A stretch of 64,000 nt of DNA, from NCBI GenBank assembly GCA_025667525.1, contig CM046878.1:95433237-95497236 (forward strand), read 5' to 3'. A model generated the notes under the pieces. The model was given only the letters and a program-made list of their open reading frames with translations, was not told the DNA's origin and made no database searches. This DNA is from Glebionis coronaria (lineage: Eukaryota > Streptophyta > Magnoliopsida > Asterales > Asteraceae). Positions within the stretch are counted from its first letter, which is position 1. Every line of letters starts with the position of its first letter. A program made the position numbers and the translations under genes. Below, piece by piece: positions 11,370-22,909 of the stretch.

Positions 11370-12402
11370 CTTAGTGGAGAAGTTCCTGGGTACGGTCCGA
11401 CGATTCGGAAATGATCAATTTGCACTGATCCTAGGATATGGTGATTTGGTTCAGGGGAATATCACAATCAAAAGGGTATATTAAGTCGAAGGGCTCAATC
11501 ATAATCTTTTCTTGGTTGGTCAATTCTGTGATGCAGATCTGGAGGTTGCTTTCAGAAAGAAGACATGTTTTGTTCGTGATTATGATGGAAATGATTTACT
11601 TACTGGTACACGGGGTACTGATCTCTACACTATTTCACTTCAAGATACAACTTCATCAACTCTAATTTGCTTCATGGCTAAAGCTTCAACGACTCAGGCA
11701 TGGTTATGGCATCAACGTTTATCTCATCTTAATTTTGATACAATCAACTTGCTTTCCAAGAAAGATATTGTGAGAGGCCTTCCAAGTTTGAAATTCATCA
11801 AAGATCATGTTTGTTCTTCTTATGAGCTTTGTAAAGCTAACCGAAGTAGCTTCAAAACAAAGACCACACCAAGATCTAAAGGACGGTTAGATCTTCTCCA
11901 TATGGATCTGTGTGGTCCCATGCGCGTTCATAGTATCAATGGGAAGAAATATATTCTAGTAATTATCGATCATTACTCAAGGTACACATGGACTCACTTC
12001 TTGAGGTCCAAGGATGAAACACCCGAAGTTCTCATCAGCTTCCTTAAACTGATACAACGTGGTCTTCAAGCTCAAGTTAAAGTGGTTCGTACTGACAAAG
12101 GTATAGAATTTTTGAATTCGAATCTGAGAAACTATTTTGAAGCCGAAGGAATTGAACATGAAACATCTATTGCTCGAACACCCGAACAAAACGTCGTTTT
12201 TGAAAGACGAAACCGTACTTTAGTTGAGGCTGCTCGAACATTACTATCCGCTTCAAAACTTCCACTATACTTTTGGGCCGAAGCTGTGTCAACCGCATGC
12301 TACACACAAAACCGCTCCTTAATTATCCTAAGACACGAAAAGACACCATATCACATAATTCATGACCGAAAACCATCACTCAAACACCTTCACGTTTTTT
12401 GA
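11263..12402 (+). pseudogene. Copia-1 protease and integrase core
   Basis: The protease motif is ILDSGCTKHMTG (D-S-G active site, about 11317-11345). A stop at 11482-11484 interrupts the frame, which then continues unchanged. Next come the pre-integrase region (WLWHQRLSHLNFDTI) and the zinc-binding HHCC. There the first Cys of the usual C-X2-C pair is kept and the second is Tyr (CSSYELCKA). The catalytic core has LHMDLCGP (Asp), VRTDKGIEF (Asp) and ERRNRTLVEAA (Glu), though the residues before the Glu are altered (NVVFE). A stop follows HLHVF at 12402. Confidence 0.88.
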
Positions 12403-13993
12403 TGTACTTGTTACTTAATACGAGATGGTGAAAATTTGGATAAGATGAAAGAGAAAGGTGATGCATGTATTCTTGTGGGATATCCAACTCAGTCTAAGGG
12501 GTATAGAGTATACAACAAGAGAATAAAATTGATAGTCGAGACTATTCACATCCAATTATATGAATTATAAGAGATGGTACTTGAACAAAACAATTTAAGT
12601 CCTGATCCACAACGACAAACGACTTCCATTCACAACCGCTTGGAACTCAAGACCACAACAAAGAACCGTCAAGTTCAACGCTGGTTCAAGAAAATGTTCC
12701 TAGAGAAGATATGACAGTCAACACGACAATTGAAGAGTTGGAAATGTTATATGGACCAATGTATGATGAATATTTCACGGGGCAGAAACAAGTTGTATCG
12801 AAGCCTTCAGCTGTCACTCATGATAAGAATGATGATACTGATCATCGTCAACAAAAGGATACAACTTCATCTACTTCAACACGAGTTGCTGCAAATTTAC
12901 CTCCTCAGAATATCACTTCAACAATCGATCCTACAACATCAACAACTATTGTTAGTGCTCCAGAGAACACAAATCAAGCAGACAATGCATTATCTGACGA
13001 AGACGAAATTATCAACCCATTCGGTACACCGGTACACGAAACTAGAGAGTCTTCTACTCGCCATGTTGATCCGTCAAATATACATACGTTCTATCAACTA
13101 CATCCTTCCACACATCATTGGACCCAATATCCTCCTTTGGTTCAAGTAATTGGAAACCCTTCACAGCCCGTTCGTATAAGACGACAACTTAACACCGATG
13201 GCGATGTTTGTATGTTTGCACTCGCCGTGAGTTCAGCTGAACCGAAAAACATCAAAGAAGCCATGGCTGATCATGCTTGGATTGAATCGATGACGGATGA
13301 ACTTCAACAATTTGAAAGACTTAAAGTATGGGAACTTGTTGATAGACCATACGATGTAATACCATTACATCTTCGATGGATCTGGAAAAAAAGATGGATG
13401 AAGAGAATACGATCATCAAGAATAAATCTAGGCTAGTGGCTAAAGGATATGGACATAAAGAGGGTATTGATTTTGAAGAATCGTTTGCACCAGTTGCTCG
13501 AATGGAAGCGGTCAGGATTTTTCTTGCTTATGCTGCACATAAGGGATTCATCGTTTATCAAATGGACGTAAAGATGGAGTTTCTTAACGGTCCTTTGAAG
13601 GAAGAAGTATATGTTACGCAGCCGGAAGGATTCGTAAATCCTCATTATCCTGACAAGGTGTATCGTCTCCACAAAGCACTTTATGGACTCAAGCAAGCTC
13701 CAAGGGCGTGGTACGACGAGCTCTCAAAATTTCTGGTCTCCAAAGGTTTCTCAAAAGGTTCCATTGATCTAACTTTGTTCACTTATAAATATGGGGATGA
13801 CATTTTGCTTGTGCAGATTTATGTTGATGACATTATTTTCGGGTCTACAAACCTAAAACTTTCAAAATGGTTGGAAAAAGTAATGCACAACAAATTTGAA
13901 ATGTCTATGATGGGCGAACTAAAATTCTTTCTAGGAATTCAAATTCACCAATCCCCAAGTGGTATCTTTATTAACCAAGCTAAGTATTGTTAA
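12403..13993 (+). pseudogene. Copia-1 integrase C-terminus and reverse transcriptase
   Basis: After the stop the conserved DGENLDKMKEKGD region continues, then a variable Thr/Ser-rich linker (12711-13150). RT starts near DHAWIESMTDELQQFERLKV, shifts frame near 13380-13430, and continues with [55 protein letters not shown], the catalytic Y-V-D-D (about 13820-13831) and [12 protein letters not shown]. At least one frameshift and a stop at 13991 show the gene is dead, although the RT motifs are intact. Confidence 0.88.
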
Positions 13994-14647
13994 GAGATAA
14001 TCAAAAAGCATGGTATGACCTCATGTGACCCAGTTGGGACACCATTATCAACCACATCCCTAGATGCTGATTTGGAGGGAGATGCCATAGATCAAATGAG
14101 ATATCGTTCCATGATCGGCTCCCTCATGTACTTAACAGCAAGCCAACCAGATATATCACATGCTACGTGTTATTGTGCACGATATCAAGCATGACCCACT
14201 GAAAAGCACCTCAAGGAGGTTAAATGGATCTTTCGGTACCTTTAGAATACCATTCACATGGGACTCTGGTATCCGAGGGAAACCAGTTTCTTTCTAACGG
14301 CCTATTCAATTTCTGATCATGCAGGGTGTCTTAATACACGTAAAAGTACTTCTGGTGGTGAACAATTTCTAGGTCAAAATAAGCTTGTGGGATGGTCTTC
14401 CAAGAAGCAGGATTGCACATCATTGTCATAAGCCTAAGCGGAGTATGTGTCTCTATATGCGTCTTGTGCTCAAGTTCTTTGGATGAGAACACAACTCACG
14501 GATTATGGCTTCCACTTTGATAAAGTACCTATGTACTGTGACTCAAAGTCTGCCATAGCCATCTCCTGCAATCCGGTACAACATTCCCGCACGAAGCACA
14601 TTGATGTCAGATATCACTTCATTAAGGAACAAGTTGAAAAGGGTATT
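13994..14647 (+). pseudogene. Copia-1 RNase H, 5' part, cut by Tekay insertion
   Basis: The frame after the stop reads through [59 protein letters not shown] and [24 protein letters not shown], the diagnostic end of Copia pol. Several stops are present. The gene is cut at codon Gly-Ile (14642-14647) and resumes at 25882, so the insertion is exactly defined. Confidence 0.9.
14643..14647. repeat. Target-site duplication GTATT, left copy of Tekay
   Basis: GTATT directly precedes the LTR start and recurs at 25877-25881 directly after the 3' LTR. Removing the element and one copy restores the Copia-1 RNase H frame. Confidence 0.95.
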
Positions 14648-15485
14648 TGTAAAACCCGCATGCTTTTACCATGAATAGTACCCTTAAGATCGTACGTACT
14701 AGATTTAAACTTTCCTAATATAGCATGATTACGATTACGTGTTAGGAGTTTACGTATTACGTACGTGTTAGAACACGATAAGTATTTACTACGCACGATC
14801 ACGTAATATTTATTTGACGATAATTAATCACGAACATGCGATCATGAAATCATGAACGTAATTAAAACACGAACTATTATTAATTACGTATATATATTTA
14901 TTACGAGCGTAATTAAATATATTAGATCACTATATTTACGTAACGAGAACACTTAAAACACGAACACAAATAATCACAAACGTTTAAACTTAACAACGAG
15001 ACATGGAAAAAGGTACGGGTACCCCAAGTGGGGCCCCTACCCGCGGCTACAAGGGCAAACGGGCCAAGCCCATTTGTCAAATTTACTAAAAGGGAAAAAG
15101 GGGATTTTCACTACCTCATTTAACTTTTATAGAAGATTTTTAGAAAAACCTAAAAACCCTCCTCCCGTGTCTCCTTTGTGCCACCACCCTACAACCACCA
15201 CAAGGAGTTGGTTTGTGATCTTGGATCTTGGAATTTTGCTTGGTGATCGTGTTTGTTCTTCATCCTTTTGATCCACGAATTCGGTAAATCCTTTTTAAAT
15301 CTTTTCTTTTGATTTAATCTTTTTATAAATCAAGAACATGTTATGTTTTTACAAAAACCTAATAATTAAACATGGATCTAACATGATTTGGGGTTAAATA
15401 AAATCAAAAGTATGTTTTAAGGGGTGTTTGTTTTTTGCCGCAGGCTGCACCGAACCCGAAGGGGTTTCGGTTTGGCCAAGCCGAC

Positions 15486-15515
15486 AACCACCAAGACCAT
15501 ACGGTCTTGGTTGGT
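15486..15515 (+). other. Hairpin in Tekay LTR
   Basis: CCAAGACC (15491-15498) and GGTCTTGG (15503-15510) form a perfect 8-bp stem around the loop ATAC, with about four more pairs beyond a one-base bulge. The same structure is in the 3' LTR near 23745-23775. Confidence 0.7.
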
Positions 15516-16240
15516 GCGTGTGGGTCCCACGGCAGCAGTAAGACACGGGGTACCCCGAGTTGGTTCGGGGTACGGTGTCGATTTCATGTCCGGTTCATTG
15601 TTTTTAGTTTGGATCCGGTTCATGGTGTATGTTTAGTTTTTTATGTTATATGATCTTATGTTAAAAATTAAATTAATAAAATGATATGATTAATTTAATA
15701 ACATGACTTAGGTTATTTAATCATTAATAATCATGGAATTAATTAACCTAAGTATTTGTATATTTAAGACTTATAATTAATTAATTATTTTAAAACCATG
15801 GATATAATTAATTAATTAAAATGACTTAGTTATATTATTAATATATAATAATACATATTTTAACCTAAGTATTTAACTTATTTAATTAAAAACATGTTAT
15901 ACTTTAATTAAATATTTTAACCTATAGTTTAATTTAATTACATGAAATAATTATTAAACTATACATTATATCATATGACTTAGGAAATAATCATGAAAAC
16001 ACTTAGGCTTATATACTTAGCTTATTTAACTAGCTTATTTCTAATTATGGAAACTTTCTATTTTTAGAAACTTATTTAAATAAGGCAGCTAATCTATTTA
16101 TGGAAACCTTCTATTTTTAGAAACTTATTTATTTCAGGCAGCTAATCTTTATGGAAACTTATTTAATTAAGGCAGCTGATCTATTTATGGAAACTTTCTA
16201 TTTTTAGAAATATCTATTTTAAGCAGTAATTCTATTTTTT

Positions 16241-16360
16241 GGAAACTTTCTATTTTTGGAAACTTTCTATTTTTGGTAACTTTCTATTTTTGGAAACTTT
16301 CTATTTTTGGAAACTTTCTATTTTTGGAAACTTTCTATTTTAGGAAACCTGCTATTTTTG
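16241..16360 (+). repeat. 17-bp minisatellite in Tekay 5' LTR
   Basis: About seven units of GGAAACTTTCTATTTTT with small changes. The older, less regular units upstream (16045-16240) share the TTTCTATTTTTAGAAACTT core, so the array seems to have grown inside the LTR. Confidence 0.9.
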
Positions 16361-17614
16361 GAAAGTTACTTATTATTACACAGTAAGTATAATAACACAT
16401 GAAATACCAGAAATACTTAATCAGATTAAATAGAATATAAGATAAAACACAGTTTAAAGCTTTAAAACAGTAAAACATGGTAAGAACACATAAAATAAGC
16501 TAAGACATGACATAAAACCAGCTACGTATTTAGTAAGCAGATACTTATTCATGTATATATTTATGTAGAACTAGTGATTTGGAAGTAGGATTCCTCTCAG
16601 TTCATCTTCTTCGTTCACTAGACATAAGGTACGGATTCCCGTCCTTTAAGTATGGACATTCTTTCCTTATTAGGATTCCCCGTATGCAGCCAACTGTTTT
16701 CCCGTAGTATAAGTTATGTGTTTGATTGCTTATGTTAAATTAAGTTTACCTATAGCCATATACATGCATGACCAGTTTCACCTAGTTATGGAGGTACCAT
16801 AACCATAACATTAGAGGCACTGATGTTATGACTTCACCACGGCAGAGTGATTGCTCGTGGTGTCCCTTCAGCTTTTGGCCATTTATTTATATTTATCATG
16901 TGGGGCGTATGGGTACATCCTAGTTACATGTTTTTATTCAGGATTTCATGGTGAATGTGGTGTGTGCCTTGCATCCTTCACAAGGAGGTGATCCCTCCTA
17001 CCCAAAAACCAGTATATTAGATTAGAGGCAGCCCCTCTAATTTGCATGATGAGGTCACCCCTCCAAGTATTCATGCACGGTGGATTTTCATGACCTATAT
17101 TGGCTAATGATAAAATATGACAAACAGTTTTATAAGATAAACATAAGACTTTCCAACTATTAAACCAGTTTTATCAAGACTTAACCAGGTTACTCGGGAC
17201 ATAGTTTTCTTCCGCTGTTATTATGTTATATGCTTATCCTATTCATGCTTTATTGTACATCCGTGCACTGAGCGTATTTGCTCAGCCGTTTTTCTTTTCT
17301 ATGTTCCCAAAACAGCAGGTACTCAGGGACGCTCGTAGACACTAAGAGTACGTGCATATGGACTGGAAGCTGTCTAGCCTTCTTTACTTTATGCATTTCC
17401 TTTCTTAGGATACTTATTCTTTGGACATTGTTTAGTCCTTTCCTTTATTATACTATGTTTGTGTGTGATGAGATTTACTTTTGGACTACCGATGTTTGAT
17501 TCCGGTATTTTCCTTTTATGGTCAAGTAATGTTTAGACATTTTTCCTTGTATGCTTTGATGACACGCCATAATTTCTGTGATATTTCCATTTCCAAAATG
17601 GGGTGTTACAATTA

Positions 17615-17627
17615 TGGTATCAAAGCC
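17615..17627 (+). other. Tekay primer binding site (initiator tRNA-Met)
   Basis: TGGTATCAAAGCC begins four bases after the LTR. It matches the standard TGGTATCAGAGCC with one G-to-A change. The 390-bp leader to 18018 has a short TA run and no gene. Confidence 0.85.
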
Positions 17628-18018
17628 AAGGCTTCGACCTGTAGGCTCTCAAATATGACATGTGATTAGTGGGCAGTCACTACGGTCTTCCTAGAACTGA
17701 CAGTTGTTTTCATGCATTCATCATTTTTTACTAAGTAATGGTTGGTACAGGACTGGCCCTATTTAGTCGCATGTGTTTTATCGAAACTTTTAGATTTGGG
17801 ACCGACCCATAGGCGTCCCCTCGCTATGTCTTTTGTTTTGGGTGAACTGACCAGAGGCGTTCACTCTCGAGCATACAAAAGTTTTCATAAAACTGCATCA
17901 TGCATTCATACACAAAATTTTCTTGCATAAATTTTTTCTCGTGAAATTTTAGTATAAATTTTTTTCATTTATATATATATATATTTTTTATGTTTTGATC
18001 TGTTGAATCATATGTTTT

Positions 18019-18761
18019 ATGTTAAACTGTCAGATGGTTCTCACACGCGAACAGGAGCAGCTCAATGCTGCAATTCAAGCTGCTATGCAAGCTTTGCTTC
18101 CTCAACTGAGGAATGACATGAGGACTGAAGTTCAAGCTACCAACAATCAACAACATAATCAGCCACCTCCTCCTCCTCCTCCATTGACATTAGCAGTATG
18201 GCTGGAGAGATTCAACAAGCTCCACCCTCGAGCATTTGAGAAGACAGATAGCCCCAGCGATGCTGAAAGCTGGTTGGCACACATCGAGAAGATTTTCAAC
18301 GCTATGGGCTGTGACCCCGCATACAAGGCAAGGTTGGCATGCTATCGGTTCGAAGGCGATGTACTCAACTGGTGGTTAGCATTGATGCAGTCTGAAGGTG
18401 GTGACGAGTGGGTTGCTGGTTTGATTTGGGCTCAGTTCAAGGACAGGGTGATGGAGCAGTTCTTTCCCAAGGCTGAGCAGGACAAGCTCAAGAGAGAGTA
18501 CCATGGGATCTGACAAAGAGCTGGGGAGAATAGCAACGAGTTTATGTAGCGCTTTCTTTGCTTAGCTGGTTTCCTTGGTGCGGCAGCAGGTACTCCTGAA
18601 GAGCAGGCACATCACTTTAGAAGGGCTCTTCGCACATCGGTCGCAAACAATCTGGTGTGTGCTACGTTCAACACTGTAGCACAAGTGGCCGATGCAGCAC
18701 GGAAACTGGAGATGCTGCAGGAGAGAGATGAGTTTGGGGAAGCTGAAAGACCCGACAAGAG
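18019..18761 (+). pseudogene. Tekay gag, main exon-like part
   Basis: Met at 18019 or, more likely, 18034 (MVLTREQEQ). A Gln-rich helix and Pro run are followed by the retrotransposon gag domain (SDAESWLAHIEKIFNAMG, FEGDVLNWWLAL, WAQFKDRVMEQFFP). Stops at 18511 (TGA) and 18547 (TAG) interrupt it. The frame continues through HHFRRALRTSVANNLVC to LEMLQERDEF at 18735. Both stops fit C-to-T changes. The frame then meets a GT at 18762 that looks like a splice donor. Confidence 0.88.
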
Positions 18762-18841
18762 GTAAACCTTCGTATTCAACCGGTGACCAATCCGTATATT
18801 TTCCATATGTCAATAATTCATCTCTTAAATGTATCTTCCAG
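18762..18841 (+). other. Intron-like gap 1 in Tekay gag (80 bp)
   Basis: Starts GTAAAC and ends CTTCCAG, is A+T-rich, has stops in the coding frame, and separates two gag-coding parts. Joining the edges leaves the downstream frame off by one base, so the junction or a nearby indel is uncertain. Weakest of the three. Confidence 0.45.
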
Positions 18842-18990
18842 GCAGAAACTGGGGACCGGTCTCAGCCGGCTACTCAGCAGCAGCCTCATCAGCCCAAGGG
18901 AAACGGTCAGACTAACGACCATTCTGCTACGGATAGGCGTGGCGGTAATGACAATTACCGTAACAACGCTGGGCACTCCAACAGCAGCAG

Positions 18991-19066
18991 GTCCTAATAC
19001 TTACGAAATTTCCTTATGTTTTCATGTTATAACTCATATTCTGACACATTAGCAAACTTCTACCAG
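18991..19066 (+). other. Intron-like gap 2 in Tekay gag (76 bp)
   Basis: Donor CAG/GTCCTA, acceptor CTACCAG/G. Removal keeps the frame (Ser-Ser-Arg-Asn-His). A gap at the same place, with unrelated internal sequence but the same CAG/GTCC donor, occurs in Gypsy-3 (51239-51311). Confidence 0.65.
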
Positions 19067-19131
19067 GAACCATGGAAACGGTAGGGACCAGAACCAGAGA
19101 GGTTCGCAGCCTAGCCGTCCAGCTATCACTG

Positions 19132-19204
19132 GTATTCAATCTTATGATTATCCGCTTTGTCCTTTGTACCCGATTACCATGTCTTATGTAAAATGTTTTA
19201 TCAG
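19132..19204 (+). other. Intron-like gap 3 in Tekay gag (73 bp)
   Basis: Donor ACTG/GTATTC, acceptor TTTTATCAG/GT. Removal keeps the frame (Thr-Gly-Ser-Gln). Gypsy-3 has the equivalent gap at 51368-51441. Confidence 0.65.
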
Positions 19205-19335
19205 GTTCTCAGCCAGCCAGAGCACCTGCTGAAGGATACACTCATCCTCTTTGCTCTACTTGCCACCGTAGGCACCCAGGACCATGTCGCCGTAATACTG
19301 ATGCGTGCTTCAAGTGTGGTCTTCCTGGCCACATT

Positions 19336-19965
19336 ATGAAGGATTGTCGTAAGGGCGAGATGGAGGGTACATCGGGACATGCTGATACCAAGCCGCCTCC
19401 TACTACCGGGCGTGTCTACACGACATCTCGAGTCCAGGCCAACATGTCTACATGTACCATCACTGGAATCATGTATATTTATGGTCAAGCTACATGTGTT
19501 CTTTTCGATACGGGTGCTACTCACTCGGTTATTTCTACTGCTTATGCTAAGAACATTAGGATGCCTCCCTTGCCATTAGAAAATAGGCTTAGTATTTCCA
19601 CGCCTTTGAGAGACTCTGTATTAATCACCCATGTATACAAGAGTCTTCCCCTAGAAATTGACGATAAGGTTCGACCTGTCGACGCACTTCTGCTGGACAT
19701 GAATGACTTCGACATGATTTTGGGCATGGATTGGCTATCCGAGCATCATGCTACCATAGACTGCCATTCGTATCGAGTTATATTCGGTGATGTTAATGCA
19801 CCAGAGTACATTCATAATGGGTTCATACCCGGACGGTCTGTACAAATCATATCTACCCTACAAGCGCGTTCACTACTGTCACATGGCTGCGAGGGTTATC
19901 TAGCTACGGTTCACGACATGGATGCTGAATCTCCATCAATTCAGGATCAACCTATAGTGTCGTAA
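19336..19965 (+). pseudogene. Tekay protease
   Basis: The frame continues from the zinc knuckle. The active site CVLFDTGATHSVIS has an intact D-T-G-A (Asp codon 19507-19509). IDDKVRPVDALLLDMNDFDMILGMDWL and HGCEGYLATVHD follow, the usual Tekay linker towards RT. It ends at a TAA (19963-19965) in place of a Glu codon of the linker, a G-to-T change and the one stop not explained by C-to-T decay. Confidence 0.88.
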
Positions 19966-20640
19966 TTCCAAGATGTTTTTCCAGCAGAAATTCCGTGCAT
20001 ACCACCTGCACGAGAAGTGGAATTTAGTATCGAGCTAATTCCAGGAGCTGAACCAATCTCCAAGGCTCCTTATCGCATGGCTCCCATAGAGCTGAAGGAG
20101 CTGAAGGCTCAACTGCAAGAACTTCTTGAACGAGTTTTCATTCGACCGAGCGCATCTCCATGGGGCGCACCGGTTTTGTTTGTTAAGAAGAAGGACGGCA
20201 GTATACGTCTTTGCATAGACTATCGCGAGCTCAACAAGATTACCATTCGGAATAGGTATCCACTGCCACGCATCGATGATCTGTTTGACCAACTCCAAGG
20301 GGCCAAACATTTCTCCAAGATTGATCTTAGGTCAGGCTACCATCAGCTACGGGTCAAGGAGCAGAACATCGCTAAGACTGCTTTTCGTACCCGTTATGGC
20401 CACTACGAGTTTGTAGTTATGCCATTTGGTCTGACAAATGCTCCAGCAGTGTTCATGGATTTGATGAACAGAATCTTCCATGAATTTCTGGACAAGTTCG
20501 TCATTGTCTTCATCGATGACATCCTGATTTTCTCAAAGTCCAAGGAGGAACACGAAGACCATCTTCGTACAGTACTATAGATTCTTCGCCAGAAGCAGCT
20601 GTATGCTAAATTCTCTAAGTGTGAGTTCTGGTTAGACAAG
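19966..20640 (+). pseudogene. Tekay reverse transcriptase
   Basis: Reads from [11 protein letters not shown] to WLDKV. RT blocks are [75 protein letters not shown] and the catalytic F-I-D-D (about 20509-20520). One stop (TAG, 20578-20580) fits CAG to TAG, and the frame continues through [16 protein letters not shown]. All catalytic Asp residues are kept. Confidence 0.92.
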
Positions 20641-21520
20641 GTGGCATTCTTAGGTCACATTGTATCAGCAGAAGGAATCACTATGGATCCAGCGAAGGTT
20701 GAGGCCATTACTAAGTGGCCAAGGCCGATATCAGCGACGAAAGTCCGCAGTTTCTTAGGCTTAGCTAGCTATTACCGTAGGTTCGTGGAGAACTTTTCCC
20801 GCCTAGCACTACCATTGACCAAACTGATGCGGAAAGGGGAGAAATTCGTCTGGACTGAAGATCGAGAGAAGAGCTTTGAAGACCAGAAGCAGAAGCTAGT
20901 ATCTGCACCTATTCTTACTCTACCATCTGGTACGGATGGATTTCAAATCTACAGCGATGCATCGGGGAAGGGACTTGGCTGTGTTCTCATGCAACATGGG
21001 AAAGTGATCACGTACGCTTCACGGCAGCTTAAGCCTTATGAAGAAAATTATCCCACGCACGACGTGGAACTTGCTGCAGTTGTGTTTGCATTGAAGATAT
21101 GGAGGCACTACTTATATGGAGAATCATGTGACATTTTCACGGACCACAAGAGCTTGAAGTGTATCTTCACTCAGCGTGAATTGAACATGAGGTAGAGGAG
21201 ATGGTTAGAGCTGTTGAAGGATTATGACATTAATCTACAGTATCATCCCGGAAAGGCAAATGTAGTAGCAGATGCTCTTAGCAGGAAGTCCGGAATGATC
21301 AACGGCATTGAATCGAAGAGGAAATCATCAGAGACTTGGAGCGACTAGACATCGAGATCATGGTACGTGGACAGCACGGTTACTGGGCTAATCTTAGAGT
21401 AGAACCCGAGTTACTCTCTAAGATCAAGGAAGCTCAGAAGGATGACGGAGAAATCTGGATGATAGTATAGAATTTGGAGAAGTAGATAGAATTCAGAGTA
21501 GATGCAGATGGTATAGTATG
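20641..21520 (+). pseudogene. Tekay RNase H
   Basis: Connection domain ([32 protein letters not shown]) and RNase H ([48 protein letters not shown]). A TAG at 21193-21195 breaks RELNMR from [23 protein letters not shown] follows, then a frameshift near 21310 and two TAG stops at 21468 and 21483. Catalytic residues (SDAS, DVEL, TDHKS) are present. Confidence 0.9.
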
Positions 21521-22831
21521 GCAGGAAATGAGACTTTGTGTTCCTGATGACCAAGAACTCCAGGAAGCCTTGTTAGCTGAAGCTCATAGCTCCCCATTCT
21601 CGATACATCCTGGTTCGACTAAGATGTACCATGACATCAAGCAGTACTTTTGGTGGAGTGGTATGAAACAGGATGTGGCCACTTACGTCTCCAAATGTCT
21701 TACCTTCCAGCAGGTTAAGATCGAGCATCAGCGATCTGGCGGTCTCCTTCAACCGTTAGATATCCCAGAGTGGAAGTGGGACAAAATCACCATGGATTTT
21801 GTTACTGGTCTTCCGCCTACCAGGAGAAAGCACGATGCAATTTGGGTTATCGTTGATCGACTTACCAAATCAGCTCATTTATTACCGATCCGCAAGGAAT
21901 ATCCAGTAAGTAAACTCGCAGATACGTACAGAAGAGAGATCATGAGACTCCACGGTGCACCATCCAGCATCGTCTCAGACAGAGATCCTCGTTTCACTTC
22001 GCGCTTTTGGAAGAGTCTGCAAAAAGCTTGGGGTACACAACTTAAGCTTAGCACGGCTTTTCATCCTCAAACGAATGGACAGTCGGAGTGAACCATTCAG
22101 ACATTAGAAGATATGTTGAGGTCATGTGCGTTAGAATGGACGGGTGATTGGGACGAATACATCTGTTTGGTGGAGTTTTCATACAACAACAGTTGGCATG
22201 CAAGTATCAAGTGTGCTCCATTTGAGATGTTGTATGGCAGAAAGTGTCGCACCCCAATCTGCTGGGATCAGGTTGGCGAGCGAACACTTGAAGGACCGGA
22301 AATCATAGAGATGACGAATGAGAAGATCGCAGTAGCTAAGCAGAAAATTCAGGAGGCACGGTCACGTCAGAAGAGTTACGCCGATAAGCATTGTAGAGAT
22401 ATACACTTTAATGTAGGAGATCACGTCTTCCTTAAGGTTTCGCCGGCACGTGGTGTTAGACGCTTCGGGATTAAAGGGAAGCTCAGTCCTCGTTTCATCG
22501 GACCGTTTGATATCATTGAAAGAGTCGATGAAGTATCTTACCGATTGGCGTTACCTCCGCAACTTTCGCATGTGCACAATGTGTTTCATGTGTCCTTACT
22601 CAGAGGGTACCAGTATCATCCCCTTCACATGGTTCAGTATCCACTGGAACAGATACGTGAAGATCTCACTTTTATAGAAGAACCCGAACGAGTTCTTGAC
22701 AGACAAGAACGAGTCATGAGAAAGAAGACGATTCCATTCGTCAAAATTCTATGGAGGGATCATACCGAGCGGGAAGCCACTTGGGAAACAGAGGAGTCTA
22801 TCCGGGCTTCTTACCCTCATTTCATATTTTG
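21521..22831 (+). pseudogene. Tekay integrase with chromodomain-like C-terminus
   Basis: HHCC part (HPGSTKMYHDIKQYFWW; the Cys-X2-Cys pair reads CLTFQ, so the second Cys is lost). Catalytic core: MDFVTGLPP (Asp), VSDRDPRFTSRFW (Asp), HPQTNGQSE (Glu) directly followed by a TGA at 22089. The frame continues with the GPF-type DNA-binding region (FNVGDHVFLKVSPARG, KLSPRFIGPFDIIERV), HNVFHVSLLRGY, and a tail (EEPERVLDRQERVM, WRDHTEREATWETEE) matching the chromodomain-like module of Tekay elements, which targets heterochromatin. Stop at 22829-22831. Confidence 0.92.
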
Positions 22832-22896
22832 AATTCGGGTATGTTCTTCTTTTCCAGTTTACTTTATCTATAATTCGGGGACGAATTATTCTTTTT

Positions 22897-22909
22897 AGGG
22901 GGGAAGAGT
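22897..22909 (+). other. Tekay polypurine tract
   Basis: AGGGGGGAAGAGT lies directly before the 3' LTR. Gypsy-3 has the near-identical AGAGGGGAAGAGT at 63005-63017. Confidence 0.9.

Larger units (their letters stand above)
14648..17610 (+). mobile_element. Tekay 5' LTR
   Basis: About 2963 bp, starting TGTAAAACCCGC and ending GGGGTGTTACA. It contains a 17-bp minisatellite (16241-16360), a strong hairpin near 15486-15515 and A+T-rich stretches. It is collinear with 22910-25876. Short frames here are chance. Confidence 0.95.
18842..19335 (+). pseudogene. Tekay gag, nucleocapsid exon-like parts
   Basis: Three short coding stretches, 18842-18990, 19067-19131 and 19205-19335, are separated by the gaps listed next. 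The first is Gln/Asn/Gly/Arg-rich (GGNDNYRNNAGHSNSS). The third has a Cys/His stretch (CSTCHRRHPGPC) and a proper CX2CX4HX4C zinc knuckle (CFKCGLPGHIMKDC). Across gaps 2 and 3 the frame is restored exactly if GT to AG is removed. Confidence 0.75.

Noticed and set aside
15417..15653. Open frames on both strands in the Tekay LTR (also 23676-23895)
   Set aside because: G+C-rich hairpin region without stops by chance, copied because LTRs are duplicated. No domain.
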